Shown here: piece after piece, positions 45,388-56,768 of the stretch | Layout of the letters: every line of letters starts with the position of its first letter | How positions within the stretch are numbered: position 1 is the stretch's first letter | NCBI GenBank assembly: GCA_030770425.1 | Contig: JASJFT010000015.1 | Location: forward strand, 124,001 to 188,000 | Origin: Darksidea phi | Taxonomy: Eukaryota; Ascomycota; Dothideomycetes; Pleosporales; Lentitheciaceae | DNA: 64,000 bases | Direction: 5' to 3' | Position numbers and translations under genes: made by a program | The notes under the pieces: generated by a model | Databases searched by the model: none | The model's input: the letters and a program-made list of their open reading frames with translations, nothing else | Told to the model about the DNA's origin: nothing

Positions 45388-46359
45388 GTGGTTTTGTGGG
45401 GCAAGCTCTGGATGTGCGGGAAGTGAAACCAGCTAACGGCGCGATTCTCAACGCTTTGTGCAACTCTTGAGATTCTCTGCAAGGTGCTTTTGAGGAGGGC
45501 TCGTCGATGGGTTTGTTGATGTTGCTTAAGATATTTTTGCGAGACTTTGAGGGCAGCCTTCATCGAACAATGAAGAAATTTGTTTAACTTTGGACGAAAC
45601 TACGTTTGGTTTGGATGAAACTACATACCAGAATAGAAGTGAGACGACCTTCTATAACACTGCGTTGCAAGGCTGACTGCCGCCTACGAAATGGTGCAGT
45701 GCATGGATTTTCTACCTTATTTCGATACAACCGGCTTCCAAGTAGACGCACTATCTCCAATGACAACTGAAGACATGCGTTGTGCGTGTAGCACTTCCTG
45801 ATCGGAGTCCGCAAAGGTCTGCGAGGGTTAACAGACTGCGCGATATTGTGGCGACCTAACGTACGTATGTCTTAGAACGCTACGTCGAATTTGTTAACGG
45901 AGAAAGACTCCACACAGGCGCTTATTATGGTCATGAGATGGTCAGGTTGAGGTTCCGCACGCATACGCCACCCTACCGTTTTCGTTTCACGGAACGTCCT
46001 AATCAAGCCTAGCGTGTCACTCTTGGCGATTCACTTCCTGTTTCAATCCCACAATCTAAACGCACCAACCGTTAGTACGGGCATTTTTGACACAAGTTTT
46101 CGTCTCATATGCATGGCTTGCGCGTGTAGTTGCTCAGCTTCGCGGCGACAGCCCAGCGGCATTTTGGAGATGACAACATGCCAAACATGTTCGGTTGCAG
46201 AACCTATCGATGGACTTGGTGCGGACGGAGGTGGAAGGGGTATACACAGGGGAGGTGCCCGCATGCTTTGAGATCCTTAGCTGTGCTCGAATTCTCTTCT
46301 CCCGTTTTTGCTTCTCGCTTTTAAAGACCAGGCGTCTGTTTTTATTCTCGCTCGACATT
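45388..46359. other. Intergenic, upstream of the UstYa-like gene
   Basis: No gene supported. No repetitive precursor-peptide gene with Kex2-type KR repeats, which would mark a UstYa-linked RiPP cluster, was seen here. Confidence 0.55.
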
Positions 46360-47230
46360 ATGGAGCCGCAACACGAGTATAAGAACGTCCCCGCACACGA
46401 CCTCCACGATGACGACTCCTCAACCGAAGTCGAATCATTCATTGGAACAGAGAAGCAGTGGGACCCAGAGACATTCAAGAGCAGGACACGGCGGGCGAAG
46501 AGAAGCTGGTGCGTGACTTTGGTGAAGGCGACGAGATGGTGGGTTGTCATTGGGTTGCAAATCGTCATCGTCGGACTATTAGCACGAGACCAGGGCCTAT
46601 TAATCCATACAAGTTTCGGGCACAGGAGGAGTACAAGCGAGCACGAAGTTGGGGGCGACGTGACCGGCTGGAGCCCACACAGTCAGTCCTCTCAACATCC
46701 TCTAGACCTGAACACGCTACTGACTTAACCCCACAGTTCCAACACAAGTCACAACTTTCCAAATCAACCAGACATTCGCCCCCTACAACACATCCGATTT
46801 CTTCCAGCCCTCCACCCTCCAAGCTTGGAACGAACTAATGCCCATCGGCATGGGTTTCCAACAGATCCCCGACCCAGAGCACTACCACGACCTACCCCAG
46901 CCCATCGTCTGGCCCAACGCCACCGTTTTCACAACCTCAATGACGCACCAACTGCACTGCCTCTTCGCCGTCGTGCAGACGTACTCGGCACTCAAATCCA
47001 ACCATGAGCTCGAGGAAGACCATCACTGGCATATGATCCACTGCTTCGATTATATGCGTCAGGCTATTCTGTGTAGTGCTGATATGAGCCTCGAGGGGTT
47101 GGAGACTACCTTTCCAGATCATAATGGCGGTAGTGATGGATGGGATAGTAAACACGTTTGTCGAGATCCGAAAGCGGTGAGGCAGAGGTTGGAGAGCGTG
47201 AGGGCTTATGATGATCAGCAGATTTACTAG
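46360..47230 (+). CDS. UstYa-like (DUF3328) oxidase family protein, 271 aa
   Basis: Exons 46360-46681 and 46737-47230 (donor GTCAGT, acceptor CCACAG). The cytosolic N-terminus (MEPQHEYKNVPAHDLHDDDS) is followed by one membrane anchor (about residues 60-78, WWVVIGLQIVIVGLLA) and a lumenal domain with the two diagnostic H-x2-H-C motifs: H178-QL-H181-C182 and H206-MI-H209-C210, the latter within HCFDYMRQAILCSAD. In fungi these proteins oxidise or cyclise ribosomal peptides (ustiloxin, cyclochlorotine, phomopsin types) or modify other metabolites. Both motifs are intact. No precursor peptide, tyrosinase or partner UstYb lies within several kb, so it is an orphan here. Confidence 0.85.
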
Positions 47231-47421
47231 CGACGCCATGGGTAGTGCGAGGGGCTCTGCGACGAAATGAGGTGTATATATAGGTTATTTATTTATTTGA
47301 GCGGAATACGTGATTTGTAGAAATAGCAATTTAGGAGTCTTCGTGCAAGGCTATTTAAGTTCATGGCAAATAGTAAGCACGTACGTCAATGTTCATGTAT
47401 ATGAAGAGTAACAGTGCTACA

Positions 47422-48670
47422 TTAGGCGCCAGTAGCTTGGACCCGCTGCGCCTCTTCTATAAGCCGTAAAATTGCTGGATAGTCCCTCCTCTTAGCCTCT
47501 GTCAATGCACTCCTGTGCTTCCTCATCGGTCTCAGTATTCCTGAGGAACGCTGGCGAAGGAGGTTCGAGGCTTCAATTCCAGCGCCTGCATTAAGTAGCA
47601 TCTTGACTATCGGCGCACTTCCAGCAATCGCAGCTAGCTGGAGACATGAGCGTGGACCGCGGCTTGTCCCGTTGGCATCTGCTCCGTATTCCAAGGCGAC
47701 CTGCGCTGACGCTTCCGCCCCACGTCTGCAGCTGCATACGAGCGCCTGATCTAAGGTGGCCGTATATTCTTCCGGTGTCTCTTTGGCCTTGACATGTTCT
47801 AACAGTATCTTGAGCGTCTTGCCCTGGTTGCCTTGTGCCGCATAGTAGACAGCAAGGCCTTCATCGGGCGCGGCTCAGAGCTATAGTACGGCAGTTGAAG
47901 GTAAAGCTGTACAATGGTTTCGTGGCCCATATACGCCGCTGCGGCGAGGGGGCATCTGTCGAGGCCAAAATTAGGCCTATTTTTGTAACTGGGTTCAAAG
48001 AGTGACGCGCCTTCGGCTAAGCAAAATTGCAATATGTCACGATGCTCTTGGGTAGCTGCAGCCCACGATGGCCTTCCGAAAAATGACGAGTGATCTAATC
48101 CCTTATGGAGTGACTTTACCAGGTCCAAGTCACCCATCCAGGCAGCTAGGGCGAGGCAGTTAGCTTCTAAGCCACCCTCGTACAGTGGTGAGTAATTAGT
48201 TCATGGAACGAAGCTCTTGATCACTCCTAATCTTTTGTTCGCGGCCAGGCATGCGCAAGCGCACCGCTCCAATAGCTCATATTTCGCAGGGTCATTCTCG
48301 GCATTCGTATATCGTGCGAGCATCCGGTATGTCTCCCGAATAATGTCAATCCAAGGATGGGCATTGGGTCCATCTATACACATCCGGTGATGGAGGTATC
48401 GTGCGATCACGTCGAGGTGGTGGCCGATGTTGGCCAATCTTGAAATAGACAACTCCATGACCTGCTCAACGACTCCGGTGGTAATGTCAGCATCCAGAAT
48501 TTCATCTGCGAGCACGTCGATTTATTATGAGGTGATGCAAACGGTGCATCAATCATGCGCGATATACGACATACGAGGCGAGCCTTCATTGACTGCTTCA
48601 GCCCTAGCTTTCGTACTGTGCAAGCAACAATGATCCTGAAAACCTCCAAAGGGAGTTCTAAGAGCTGCAT
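47422..48670 (-). pseudogene. F-box/ankyrin-repeat protein gene, probably frameshifted
   Basis: The start ATG 48670 gives MQLLELPLEVFRIIVACTVRK, an F-box-like head. A 62-nt intron (48506-48567) and a possible 48-nt intron (48177-48224) yield a continuous frame into ankyrin repeats (LAAWMGDLDLVKSLHKGLDH, CPLAAAAYMGHETIVQLYL). Near 47880 the frame must shift by one base to continue into DEGLAVYYAAQGNQGKTLKILLEH and EYGADANGTSRGPRSCLQLAAIAG. Available GT..AG pairs there are only ~31-36 nt apart, so a true intron is unlikely and an indel is more probable. Ankyrin/F-box proteins of this type are numerous and fast-evolving in ascomycetes, likely acting as interaction or ubiquitin-ligase adaptors. 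Confidence 0.55.
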
Positions 48671-49933
48671 GGTGCTGTGGTAGTGAGGGTCCTGTGTTCC
48701 AAGGACCTTTGAGCGAGTAGTTGAATGGTTGCAATATGTCACCGTTGGGAGGTGGAAGGGCTGACTAAGCTAGTGCCTTTTTCGAAGCGCGCTACCAATT
48801 TTCGACCCCCCGGCTCCAACACAACTCTAATATCGGCATGCATCTGAGAAACCGGTCGGTTGCATGTTGGCGATATCATTAGCTTTAGCACTCCAATCTC
48901 GCATTCGAAATTTTGCGTTCTATCGCGCGTCAATCTTTATTATGGGTACAGGGCGAAATATTGTCATATCCCCATCTTGGGGTTGCCCTCCAGCAGGGGT
49001 TATGACTACGCTCTAGAGAACCTATGTTTAGTCGCTTCAAAACTAAACGAGGCAACTCCTAACTTATTCTGGCTAAATTTTAATATAACGGCCATTAAAT
49101 CATGTATAAGATATGGGTATAGTACCTCTACTGTGTAAAACTCCTACTGTGTTTCGTGCGGACCTTCAAAAGAGACTCCCACTACGAAAATCCAAACCAA
49201 TAGATAACTCAATGAACAACCTTTGGGCTGTGCCTGTCTTGAGAGCCGGCAATCACGAGCAGTGCCTCTATTTGATAGCCTAGAACGAACGAAAAAAGCA
49301 ATCTTAAAAGAAATTCTAATCGGAGCCACCAAGATAAAACATGGCCTTTGGATTTAGAGGAAGTAAAGCTGGCTGGCAGACTTCTGGCTGGAAATTCCTT
49401 CGCGAGTGTTTGCGAAGCTGTGCTTCATCCACCCCGCTACAGAGTCCTACGTTTATAATCTTTATATACGTAGAGACTCCACTTGTTGGGTTGTTGCGGC
49501 TGAGGGTCCCGGCTCTCCAACCTGGCCGAAGCGCGCGTACCAGTTGACGAGCACCACATTCCAATGGCGACTAAACCAACTCGGATAACCGAAGCGACGC
49601 TTCCGAACCCAGCTAGCTTGATGTCGAAGAGTTGTTTTTAGATAGTACGAGTAACGTTGGCCGAAGAGTAATGAATTCGTGCGATTGGTCAAGTACCTTA
49701 CCTGCGTGTTCGGCCCCTTTCAGCGTGCCGGGAGGGTCCTTCGTATAGGTGTACGAGAAGATAGAGGGCTGCGAAATTTCGGGACTAGGGTGGGGATACG
49801 AACAAAAGCATAAAACCAACCGTAGTTTGCATATATCGGTTGTTCGACCACTTCTTCAGCCTTTCAGCTAGAATCAACGGTCTTGTAACATCTCGTGCCC
49901 CAAGCCGTACGTCAATCACTCGCATTTGGGACC
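48671..49933. other. Intergenic region with dispersed repeat copy 2
   Basis: Apart from the repeat at 49118-49203 nothing is recognised. The segment includes the upstream region of the amidohydrolase gene. Confidence 0.5.
49118..49203 (+). repeat. Dispersed repeat, copy 2
   Basis: Matches 24389-24474 over ~85 bp (shared blocks ACTCCTACTGTGTTT and TGCGGACCTT), same orientation. Surroundings are unrelated. Confidence 0.75.
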
Positions 49934-51247
49934 ATGGCTTCCTTCATCATCCGCGATGTCCGCATCTTCACTGGTGAAGAAACAATTCAGGAAGGCTTCA
50001 TCTACGTTCAAGATGGAAAGATCAAAGCGGTCGGCGCCACCCCAGAGATCCCTCAAGCGTCGGTCAAGTCGTACTCGAAACCAGGACATACGTTAGTCCC
50101 TGGACTGATCGATTGCCACATACATGCCGACATGGCGAATCCGGTAGCCCTCCCACAGGCGTTGCGGTTTGGCGTCACGACCGTCTGTGAGATGCATAAC
50201 GAGCTCGCAAATGTCAAGAAGTTGAAGAAACAAGCGTTGGAGTCGGACACGGCATCCTACAAGACGGCCGGACAGTCTGCAACGATCGAGAATGGATGGC
50301 CTATTCCAGTCATCACCGCACATGATAAGAGCGAAGAAACATTGGCGGAGATCGCGACGTGGCCGAAGCTGTCGAACAGGGAGAATGTGATCGAATACCT
50401 AGAGTGGAACAAGAAAGAAATGCAGCCAGACTACATCAAGTTGATGCACGAGTCAGGAGCGTCCATGGGCATGCAGCTCACCAAGCCTTCGGTTGAGCTC
50501 CAAAAAATCATCGTCGAAGAAGCGAACCAGCGAGGCTATCTGACAGTCGCACACGCGCTGTGCATGAATGACACGCTCGAAGTGTTGGAAGCTGGTGTCA
50601 ATGGTTTGACGCACACAATCTGCGACCAAGCGCCAACACAAGACCTCGTGAACGCATACAAGAAGAACAATGCGTGGTTGAATCCGACGCTTGCTGCTAT
50701 CGGAAGCTTGACGACCGAAGGTAGGGAGCTTCAAGAGCGATTCGCCCACGATGCGCGAGTCAAAGGCTTGATTGGCGACAAAGAGATTGGCAACTTGTGC
50801 AACTGTATGGGATTTGCGGCTCAATCTGGCGCCAAGGTGGAGTATGCCTATGAGAGCGTAAGGGTGTTGAGGAAGGCTGGCATCGACATCGTTTGGTAGG
50901 TGACCGCTCCAGAGATCTTTATCACACCAAAGCTAACCTAAGGTAGCGGGAGCGACGCTGCAGGCCCGGCAGTAGGGACTGCATTTGGACTCTCGGCGCA
51001 CCAGGAGCTGTACGTCTTTGTCCACAAAGTTGGCATGACGCCGGAGGAAGCACTCCGCTCAGCAACTAGCGTAGCCGCGAAGCGCTTCAGATTCCACGAC
51101 CGTGGCAGATTGGCTGAAGGCTTGAATGCTGATCTACTTTTGGTTGAAGGGAATCCGCTGGAGGACATCGACGCGACACTGAACATTCGTGGTGTCTGGC
51201 GTGACGGCAATCTGTGTAGCGTGTATACTGGGAACATGGAGGAATAG
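49934..51247 (+). CDS. Amidohydrolase-superfamily metal hydrolase, 420 aa
   Basis: Exons 49934-50895 and 50947-51247. The ATG at 49934 lies in a good context (ACCATGG). Metal-site residues are present in family order: H62-x-H64 (GLIDCHIHAD), K169 as the likely carboxylated lysine (YIKLMHESG), H207 (VAHALC), H227 (LTHTICD) and D324 (CGSDAAGP). The C-terminus has the usual GRLAEGLNADLLLVEGNPLEDI strand signature. The fold resembles imidazolonepropionase/prolidase-like amidohydrolases that cleave C-N bonds in cyclic amides, peptides or amidines; the substrate is not predictable. No signal peptide, so probably cytosolic. Confidence 0.87.
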
Positions 51248-51489
51248 GGCTCGTGACTGAGTGATCAGCGCTATCTTGTGGTCACATGAAAATCTCAACA
51301 ATGCTGGGTTTTTAGAATGAGTTGTTACAAGTGATGATTAGTGATGTGCCGCTGATGGGGAGGCAGCTTGAGGTGCCCCCTCCGGGTACATCTGTCTTGT
51401 ACACTAGCGGCGCGCTATTTCCTTCCACCTTTTCCCCGCCCCATTCCATCGATCGAGAAGAGACAACGCGAAGGTTCTATGCACAGTGA

Positions 51490-52816
51490 CCCGCATAAAT
51501 GCTCTATAAACTACCAACAGACCCAACGATCACCAGTACCGACTCGCTCGGCGTTCTCGACAAGGAAGATCCACCTCAAACTGAGGTTCTCTCAGCCCTT
51601 CTCGAGGCCGCACTTGGTGATCCCGCCTCCGATGTTTCTCCCTCCCATCTAACTTGTCTTTCATCGAGGATATTGCATACACCATCCACGGAAATGGCGC
51701 TCTAGACACCAGTGGCTTGCGCAGATACCTCTCTGCAAATCCAGTTTCTCTGGAAGTATTCGTATCATTGTTGCACGATGCACAGAAACTGTCCGCATGC
51801 TTTCCAAACCACCATCTTGCGACTCTAGATGAAAGCAACAATGTGGCCCTCTTCAATGGAGCTCAAATAAACTCTTTACTTGCACACCAGTTCCTAGGCA
51901 CTCTGGCCAGCCCATAGGAACGGACTGGGGCCTTCCTGATTTCACGTCTTAGTTTGCATCGGAGCCGGCACATCACCGAGCTGTAGATGGCTATATCAGG
52001 ACGATACTTGGTCACTTCTCTGCAAGGGGTTACGCCAAAACAGATACCTTTACTTTCTCATTCCATATGGCTGCAGAGATGCCTGATCTGTCTCAATGTG
52101 GGAACCTTGCGAAGATCTAGTTACGGGTAGTTCCAGAGGAGTTCGAACCATCAGGCACCAATGAATCACCTTTTGTTCTCGTCGCAGCAAATGCCCAGCC
52201 AGGGCCAGGACCTACTGCGACCCAATAAGAGCACCTCCAATCAGCGTCTCCAGTGCTGAGCATTTCGGCACTGGTGATTCCAGTGATACCAAATGGCGCA
52301 GCTATGGTCACATCGGTGTTCCCTGTACATGCCGTTTGGAAAGGGCACAACCGCACTGCGCGGATTGAGGCGCTATTCGCTAACGAAGAACGACCGCAAA
52401 GGCATTACATTCTAGCGGACGCACTTCAGATAGATGCCATGCCTGATGAGAGAACTGGACTGAAAGACCTGCTTGGCGAAAGAGTAGAAAGAGAAGTCAA
52501 AAAGCTGTATGCCGCGTTTAGCGGAGCATCTAAGATATTTTTACCTGGAAGGGGTGGACATGAATGCATGGTAGAGGCCGGTGCTTTGGGCTGCGGTGCT
52601 TTCGGTGGAAACATACTAGTCAAGACCATGTGTATGATGGTTGCGGCAGGACTAACTGGAATTGAGTTGCAACTGAGTCTATTAGAGCATAGACGTTCAG
52701 ACGTACAGCAAATTCGCGGACTATTGCAGCGGCAGTGGACGACGACGAAGCTATGGGCGCAGCTTAGGGATTCCAAAACATACGGGGACCTTGTCCAAAG
52801 CATTCAAGCTACTTAA
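51490..52816 (+). pseudogene. Poly(ADP-ribose) glycohydrolase (PARG) pseudogene
   Basis: Segments in PARG order: an N-terminal helical part ending in ALFNGAQINSLLAHQFLGTL (51654-51917), then, after a frame change, GLPDF...SARGYAKTDTFTF, FVLVAANAQPGPG (about 52170-52210) and finally ECMVEAGALGCGAFGGN, the macrodomain-like loop, to the stop at 52814-52816. The second frame contains TAG at 51950, TAG at 52118 and TAA at 52226. The TAA falls at the catalytic signature (GGG...QEE in active enzymes), here Q-stop-E. PARG removes poly(ADP-ribose) from proteins in DNA-damage signalling. This copy cannot be active. Confidence 0.7.
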
Positions 52817-53672
52817 AATTAGGAATTCATTTGAAGGGAGAGCTCAGACCGGCACCCCATAATGGGTATTACACGACACAATCTTACGAGATACAGCGAT
52901 TCCTTACACTTTTCATACGCCCTAATGCAGCTGATCACTTGATTCTTGTCGTTTTGATTTCAATTCTATCAAAGCATCGTCGTTGGCGAAGAGCTTTTGT
53001 CGGTGGTTTAGTAGAGGCGGTACGTCGAGGTAGCATTCAGTGCGCCATCGAAGGTGACTCGAATGAGAGGGAAGCTACATCGTCCACCGCCGCACCACTA
53101 GCTTTCAAGGAAGCCTCCACCCCGACCAACAATATAAGCTCGTTGTCCTTTAGCCAGAACCTACACAGCACAGTTCCAGGGGAGAACTGAGAAGCCAGTC
53201 CGGTCTGAGTGCGACGTGCTTTTCCTACGCAACAACACTGTTCAGTGCTTCCGTCCCAATTCTTTCTCGTTCAGACGCTAACGCATTCTCTGACCTTGTA
53301 GTCCTCGTCATTGGCCAATGCGATACTACGCTAGTTGTGCTGTTCACTATGATTGTTAATGGTGGTTGAAGGTGATTGCTCCGAAGATTGATGTTGGTTG
53401 CGAGAATGACTTATGACTTGAAAGCAAATGTTTTTCGGCTTCCAGTAATCTCGCGTACCATCCGCAGGGGTAAAGAATCTCCCGCTATCCAATAAAACGA
53501 CGTGCATCGGTGTAGATTAGTCAAATGGCTCCGTGGATCGCTTAAAATGCCGCCTGCAGCTATGGGACGGCGAAAGCATGTGGGGCTGTGTTCCCTCCAC
53601 CAGTGGAGGCCTGCCTGCTACGTCCATGGCGCCACTCAGAATGCATCATGGCTGTACGGCTGATAACTCGCG
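52817..53672. other. Intergenic, possible coding relic
   Basis: A 120-codon open stretch (52831-53190) has no ATG near its start and no domain. It may be a relic. Nothing else is seen. Confidence 0.4.
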
Positions 53673-55038
53673 ATGTCGTCAAACCGCAAGCAGCTCGACA
53701 TTATCGTGGTAGGACTTTATCGACGGCGGTATCTGCTATTGTACAAGGCTTACGACGTTGCAGGTCGGCGGCTCTTTAGGCGGCCTCTGTACCGCGCTCG
53801 CCCTCAAATCGCTTCCACAGCGCCATCGCATCACCATCCTCGAGCGCAATGCGACGCCTCTGCTCCATAACCAAGGCGCAGGCATCGTTGCGGGCGGCGA
53901 CACGCTCAGCTTCTTCAAGCGATACGATCGGTGCAATCGCCCGCTCGCCGTATCTTCGCAACGCCGGCAATACCTCAACAAAAAAGGCGAAATCGTACAC
54001 AGCGAGGATATGGTGCAGAATATGACGAGCTGGGACCTTGTGTACTACATGCTGCGCGCGAACGTCGACTATGTGGAGAGCGCGTACTGCGAGGTACCCA
54101 CGAAGCGAGATGATGAGGGCGAAGTTCGCCATCTGCACGGACACAAGGTGACGGGCATCGAGGAGAACGGCGACAAAGTAGTAGTGTCTTACACAACAGC
54201 GGAAGGCAAAGGCACATTGGAAGCCGATTTGGTCGTAGGCGCCGACGGACCGAACTCAGCGATCCGCGCCGCAGTACAGCCAGAGGTGCGGCGCACCTAT
54301 GCCGGCTACGTCGCCCTCCGCGGCACCGTGCCTGAAAACCAAGTAACGCCCAAGACGCGCGAAGCCTTCAGCGAGCGATTCACCTTCTTCCACACCCGGG
54401 GCGTCCAGATCCTCGCCTACCTCATTCCCGGGGAATACGGCACGCTCGAAGCCGGCAAGCGCCTCATCAACTTTGTCTACTACACCAACTTCCCCTCCAA
54501 GTCTCTAGATGAACCGTCGGAGGCGCTGGCGGAGCTAATGACGGATGTCGATGGGGTAAAACACAGGATAACGATGCCGCCGGGGAAGACGGATCCGGTG
54601 GCCTGGGAGAAGCAGCGAAAGATCGCCGAGGAGAAGTTGCCGCCGCAATTTGCCGAAATCGTGAGGGCGACAAAGAAGCCCTTTGTGCAGGCTATCACCG
54701 ATGTGATAGCGCCGACGAATGAGTTTATGAGTGGAAAGGTCGTCCTCATTGGCGATGCGCTGGCGGGTTTCCGGCCACACACTGTAGCAAGCACCAGTCA
54801 AGCTGCCTTTGATGCTATGATACTAGCAGATATGCTCGAGGGCAAGGTGAGTCGGAAAGAGTGGAAGATGCAGACACTTGCATATGCGCGCACGATACAG
54901 AAGCGTGGAGTGGATATGGGAAACAGGAGTCAGCATGAAGACCTGCCCCTTGAGGAGCATATTCATGATCGTAATCTGGCATCGAAGCCCAGAGAAGAGG
55001 AGACATGGCCTGAGTGGGCGTTAAAAGATGTTTTGTAA
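53673..55038 (+). CDS. FAD-dependent aromatic hydroxylase, 436 aa
   Basis: Exons 53673-53708 and 53764-55038. The short first exon encodes MSSNRKQLDIIV, which the splice completes to the FAD-binding beta-alpha-beta motif IIVVGGSLGGLCTALALKS. Further landmarks are the ILERN acidic strand end, the DG motif VVGADGPNSAIR and the GD motif VVLIGDALAGFRPH that contacts the FAD ribityl chain. The GFRPHTVASTSQAAFDA region resembles 2,6-dihydroxypyridine hydroxylase-like monooxygenases. The reaction is NAD(P)H-dependent hydroxylation of an aromatic or N-heterocyclic ring. No signal peptide, so cytosolic. Substrate unknown. It is followed by the GST gene on the same strand after 519 bp. Confidence 0.88.
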
Positions 55039-55557
55039 CTTGAACCATACTGAGCGGGCGTGTTTAGATATTCGGTGGGCAAGACTTAGTGTACGCAGCC
55101 CGTGATGTGCTATACAAGGTCTTGCGACAGGTAATCCGTAAGACTAGCTAGAACACGCGCGGCTCTATTACGTGTTGAGTGGTACTGTACCTTATGTTCG
55201 TAGCGTAGCATTGGAGCGCAAATGATAACAGCCCTGAACTCACGTTATATCGGTCCAAGCATTGTCTTGATGCCTATGGGGTAGCATATATTTGATGACG
55301 CCGGCGTCTTCATTTCAGACTGGAATTCAATTAATGATGATATCGCACTTGGACGGGCAGTGTTCCGGTTCACGAAGGCATCATCCTTCCGCTGCAGCCG
55401 ATTTCCTTTACCGTGATTTTACAGATCACTAAGCTTCGGACTAAATGTAACGCGGCTCCCGATCGATGACGCGATCATGTGCCGAACCACGTCTTATAAG
55501 AGGGAATGTGCAGAGGATTTTTTAACACCATAATAGTGCCAAAATATCCCGAGTAAG
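55039..55557. other. Intergenic between the hydroxylase and GST genes
   Basis: 519 bp holding the terminator of one gene and promoter of the next, both on the plus strand. No recognised motifs. Confidence 0.5.
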
Positions 55558-56768
55558 ATGTCTTCGAGCGATGTGAGTCTGTCTTTTCTATGCCATTTAT
55601 GTTATTGTTGTACGATAGAGATAGAGAGATATTACGAGAAAAGCTGCTACACTCCTTTCCGACGATAGATCTCACAAATGTAAATTAAGCACAAGCATAG
55701 AACTCCACCACCCACAGCCTCGCAGAAAAGGATGGCCAATTTCGACGCCAAGCGTCCGCCTTCCGCAATCGTATCTCCTCCGACCCATCCTCGCCTTTCC
55801 CCGCCGAGCCAAACCGTTACGCTTTGTACGTGCATCTCGGATGTCCGTGGGCGCATCGCACGAACATTGTGCGCTCGCTCAAAGGGCTAGAGGATATTAT
55901 CCAGTTGATCGTCTTTGATGACGCGGTGCACAAGGATGGGAAGTTGTTGTGGTGCTTTAAGGGCGAAGGGAGGGACCCGCTTTATGGGTATAAATATTTG
56001 AAAGAGCTGTATGAGAGGAGTGAGGCTGGATATGAGGGGAGATATTTGGTTCCTACCCTCTGGGATAAGAAGACTGGTGGCGTTGCATTGCATTCGGTTT
56101 GAATACACATGATCCGCTAATACGCGTGCAGAGAAGATCGTCAACAACGAGTCGAGCGAGATCATCCGTATGTTCTACACCGAATTTGACGCTTTCATTC
56201 CGGAGCACTTGCGCGAATCATCCAAGGGGAAAAAAGGGCTCCTCCCACCCCACCTCCGCCCCGAAATTGAAGCCATGAACGACTGGGTCTACAACACCAT
56301 TAACAACGGCGTCTACAAAACAGGGTTTGCAACAACCCAGCTCGCCTACGAAGAGCACCTCTATCCAATCTTCACCTCCCTCGACCGTCTCGAACAACAC
56401 CTCTCCCAGCCCGAACACCAACCTTACCTGTTTGGGGAGCATATAACGGAAGCGGATATCCGGCTTTATCCGACGATTGTAAGGTTCGATGTGGCATATC
56501 ACACAATTTTCAAATGCAACTTGAAGATGATCAGGTATGAGTATCCAAAGATTGATAAGTGGCTGAGGAGATTGTATTGGGATGAAGGGGAAATGACGAA
56601 TGGAGGTGCATTTAAGATGACGACGAATTTTGCGGAGGTAAGTTACGAGGCGCCGGATTCAGTATTATGGCGAGGCTAACACGAGTGTAGTACAAGAATG
56701 GGTACGCAAAGTCTGTGAAGATGGTGGTTGTACCCGCGGGACCGGTGCCCGACATATTTCCTTTATGA
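55558..56768 (+). CDS. Omega/xi-class glutathione transferase (Ecm4/Gto type), 324 aa
   Basis: Exons 55558-55572 (MSSSD), 55701-56076, 56132-56637 and 56691-56768. The donor at 56077 (GTGGCG) is chosen because it alone preserves the conserved WDKKTEKIVNNESSEIIRM. The catalytic cysteine lies in GCPWAHRT, followed by the NESSEIIRM glutathione-contact motif and a helical C-terminal domain with YLFGEHITEADIRLYPTIVRFD. These mark S-glutathionyl-(chloro)hydroquinone reductases/omega-like GSTs, which reductively remove glutathione from quinone adducts and handle thiol or redox stress. Cytosolic, normal length. Downstream of an aromatic hydroxylase, a role in quinone detoxification is plausible but unproven. 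Confidence 0.9.

Noticed and set aside
45388..49117. RiPP biosynthetic cluster around the UstYa-like gene
   Set aside because: No precursor with repeated core peptides and KR sites, and no partner enzymes, were found in the neighbourhood.
49895..49933. Upstream start for the amidohydrolase
   Set aside because: The codon at 49895 is GTG; the ATG at 49934 has an excellent context and begins at the conserved first strand.
52131..52160. tRNA B-box-like GAGTTCGAACC
   Set aside because: It lies inside the PARG remnant and no cloverleaf or A-box could be built around it. No tRNA was found in the window.
53758..53763. Internal start for the FAD hydroxylase
   Set aside because: It is TTG and lies in the intron; the upstream ATG at 53673 spliced in supplies the missing first strand of the FAD motif.
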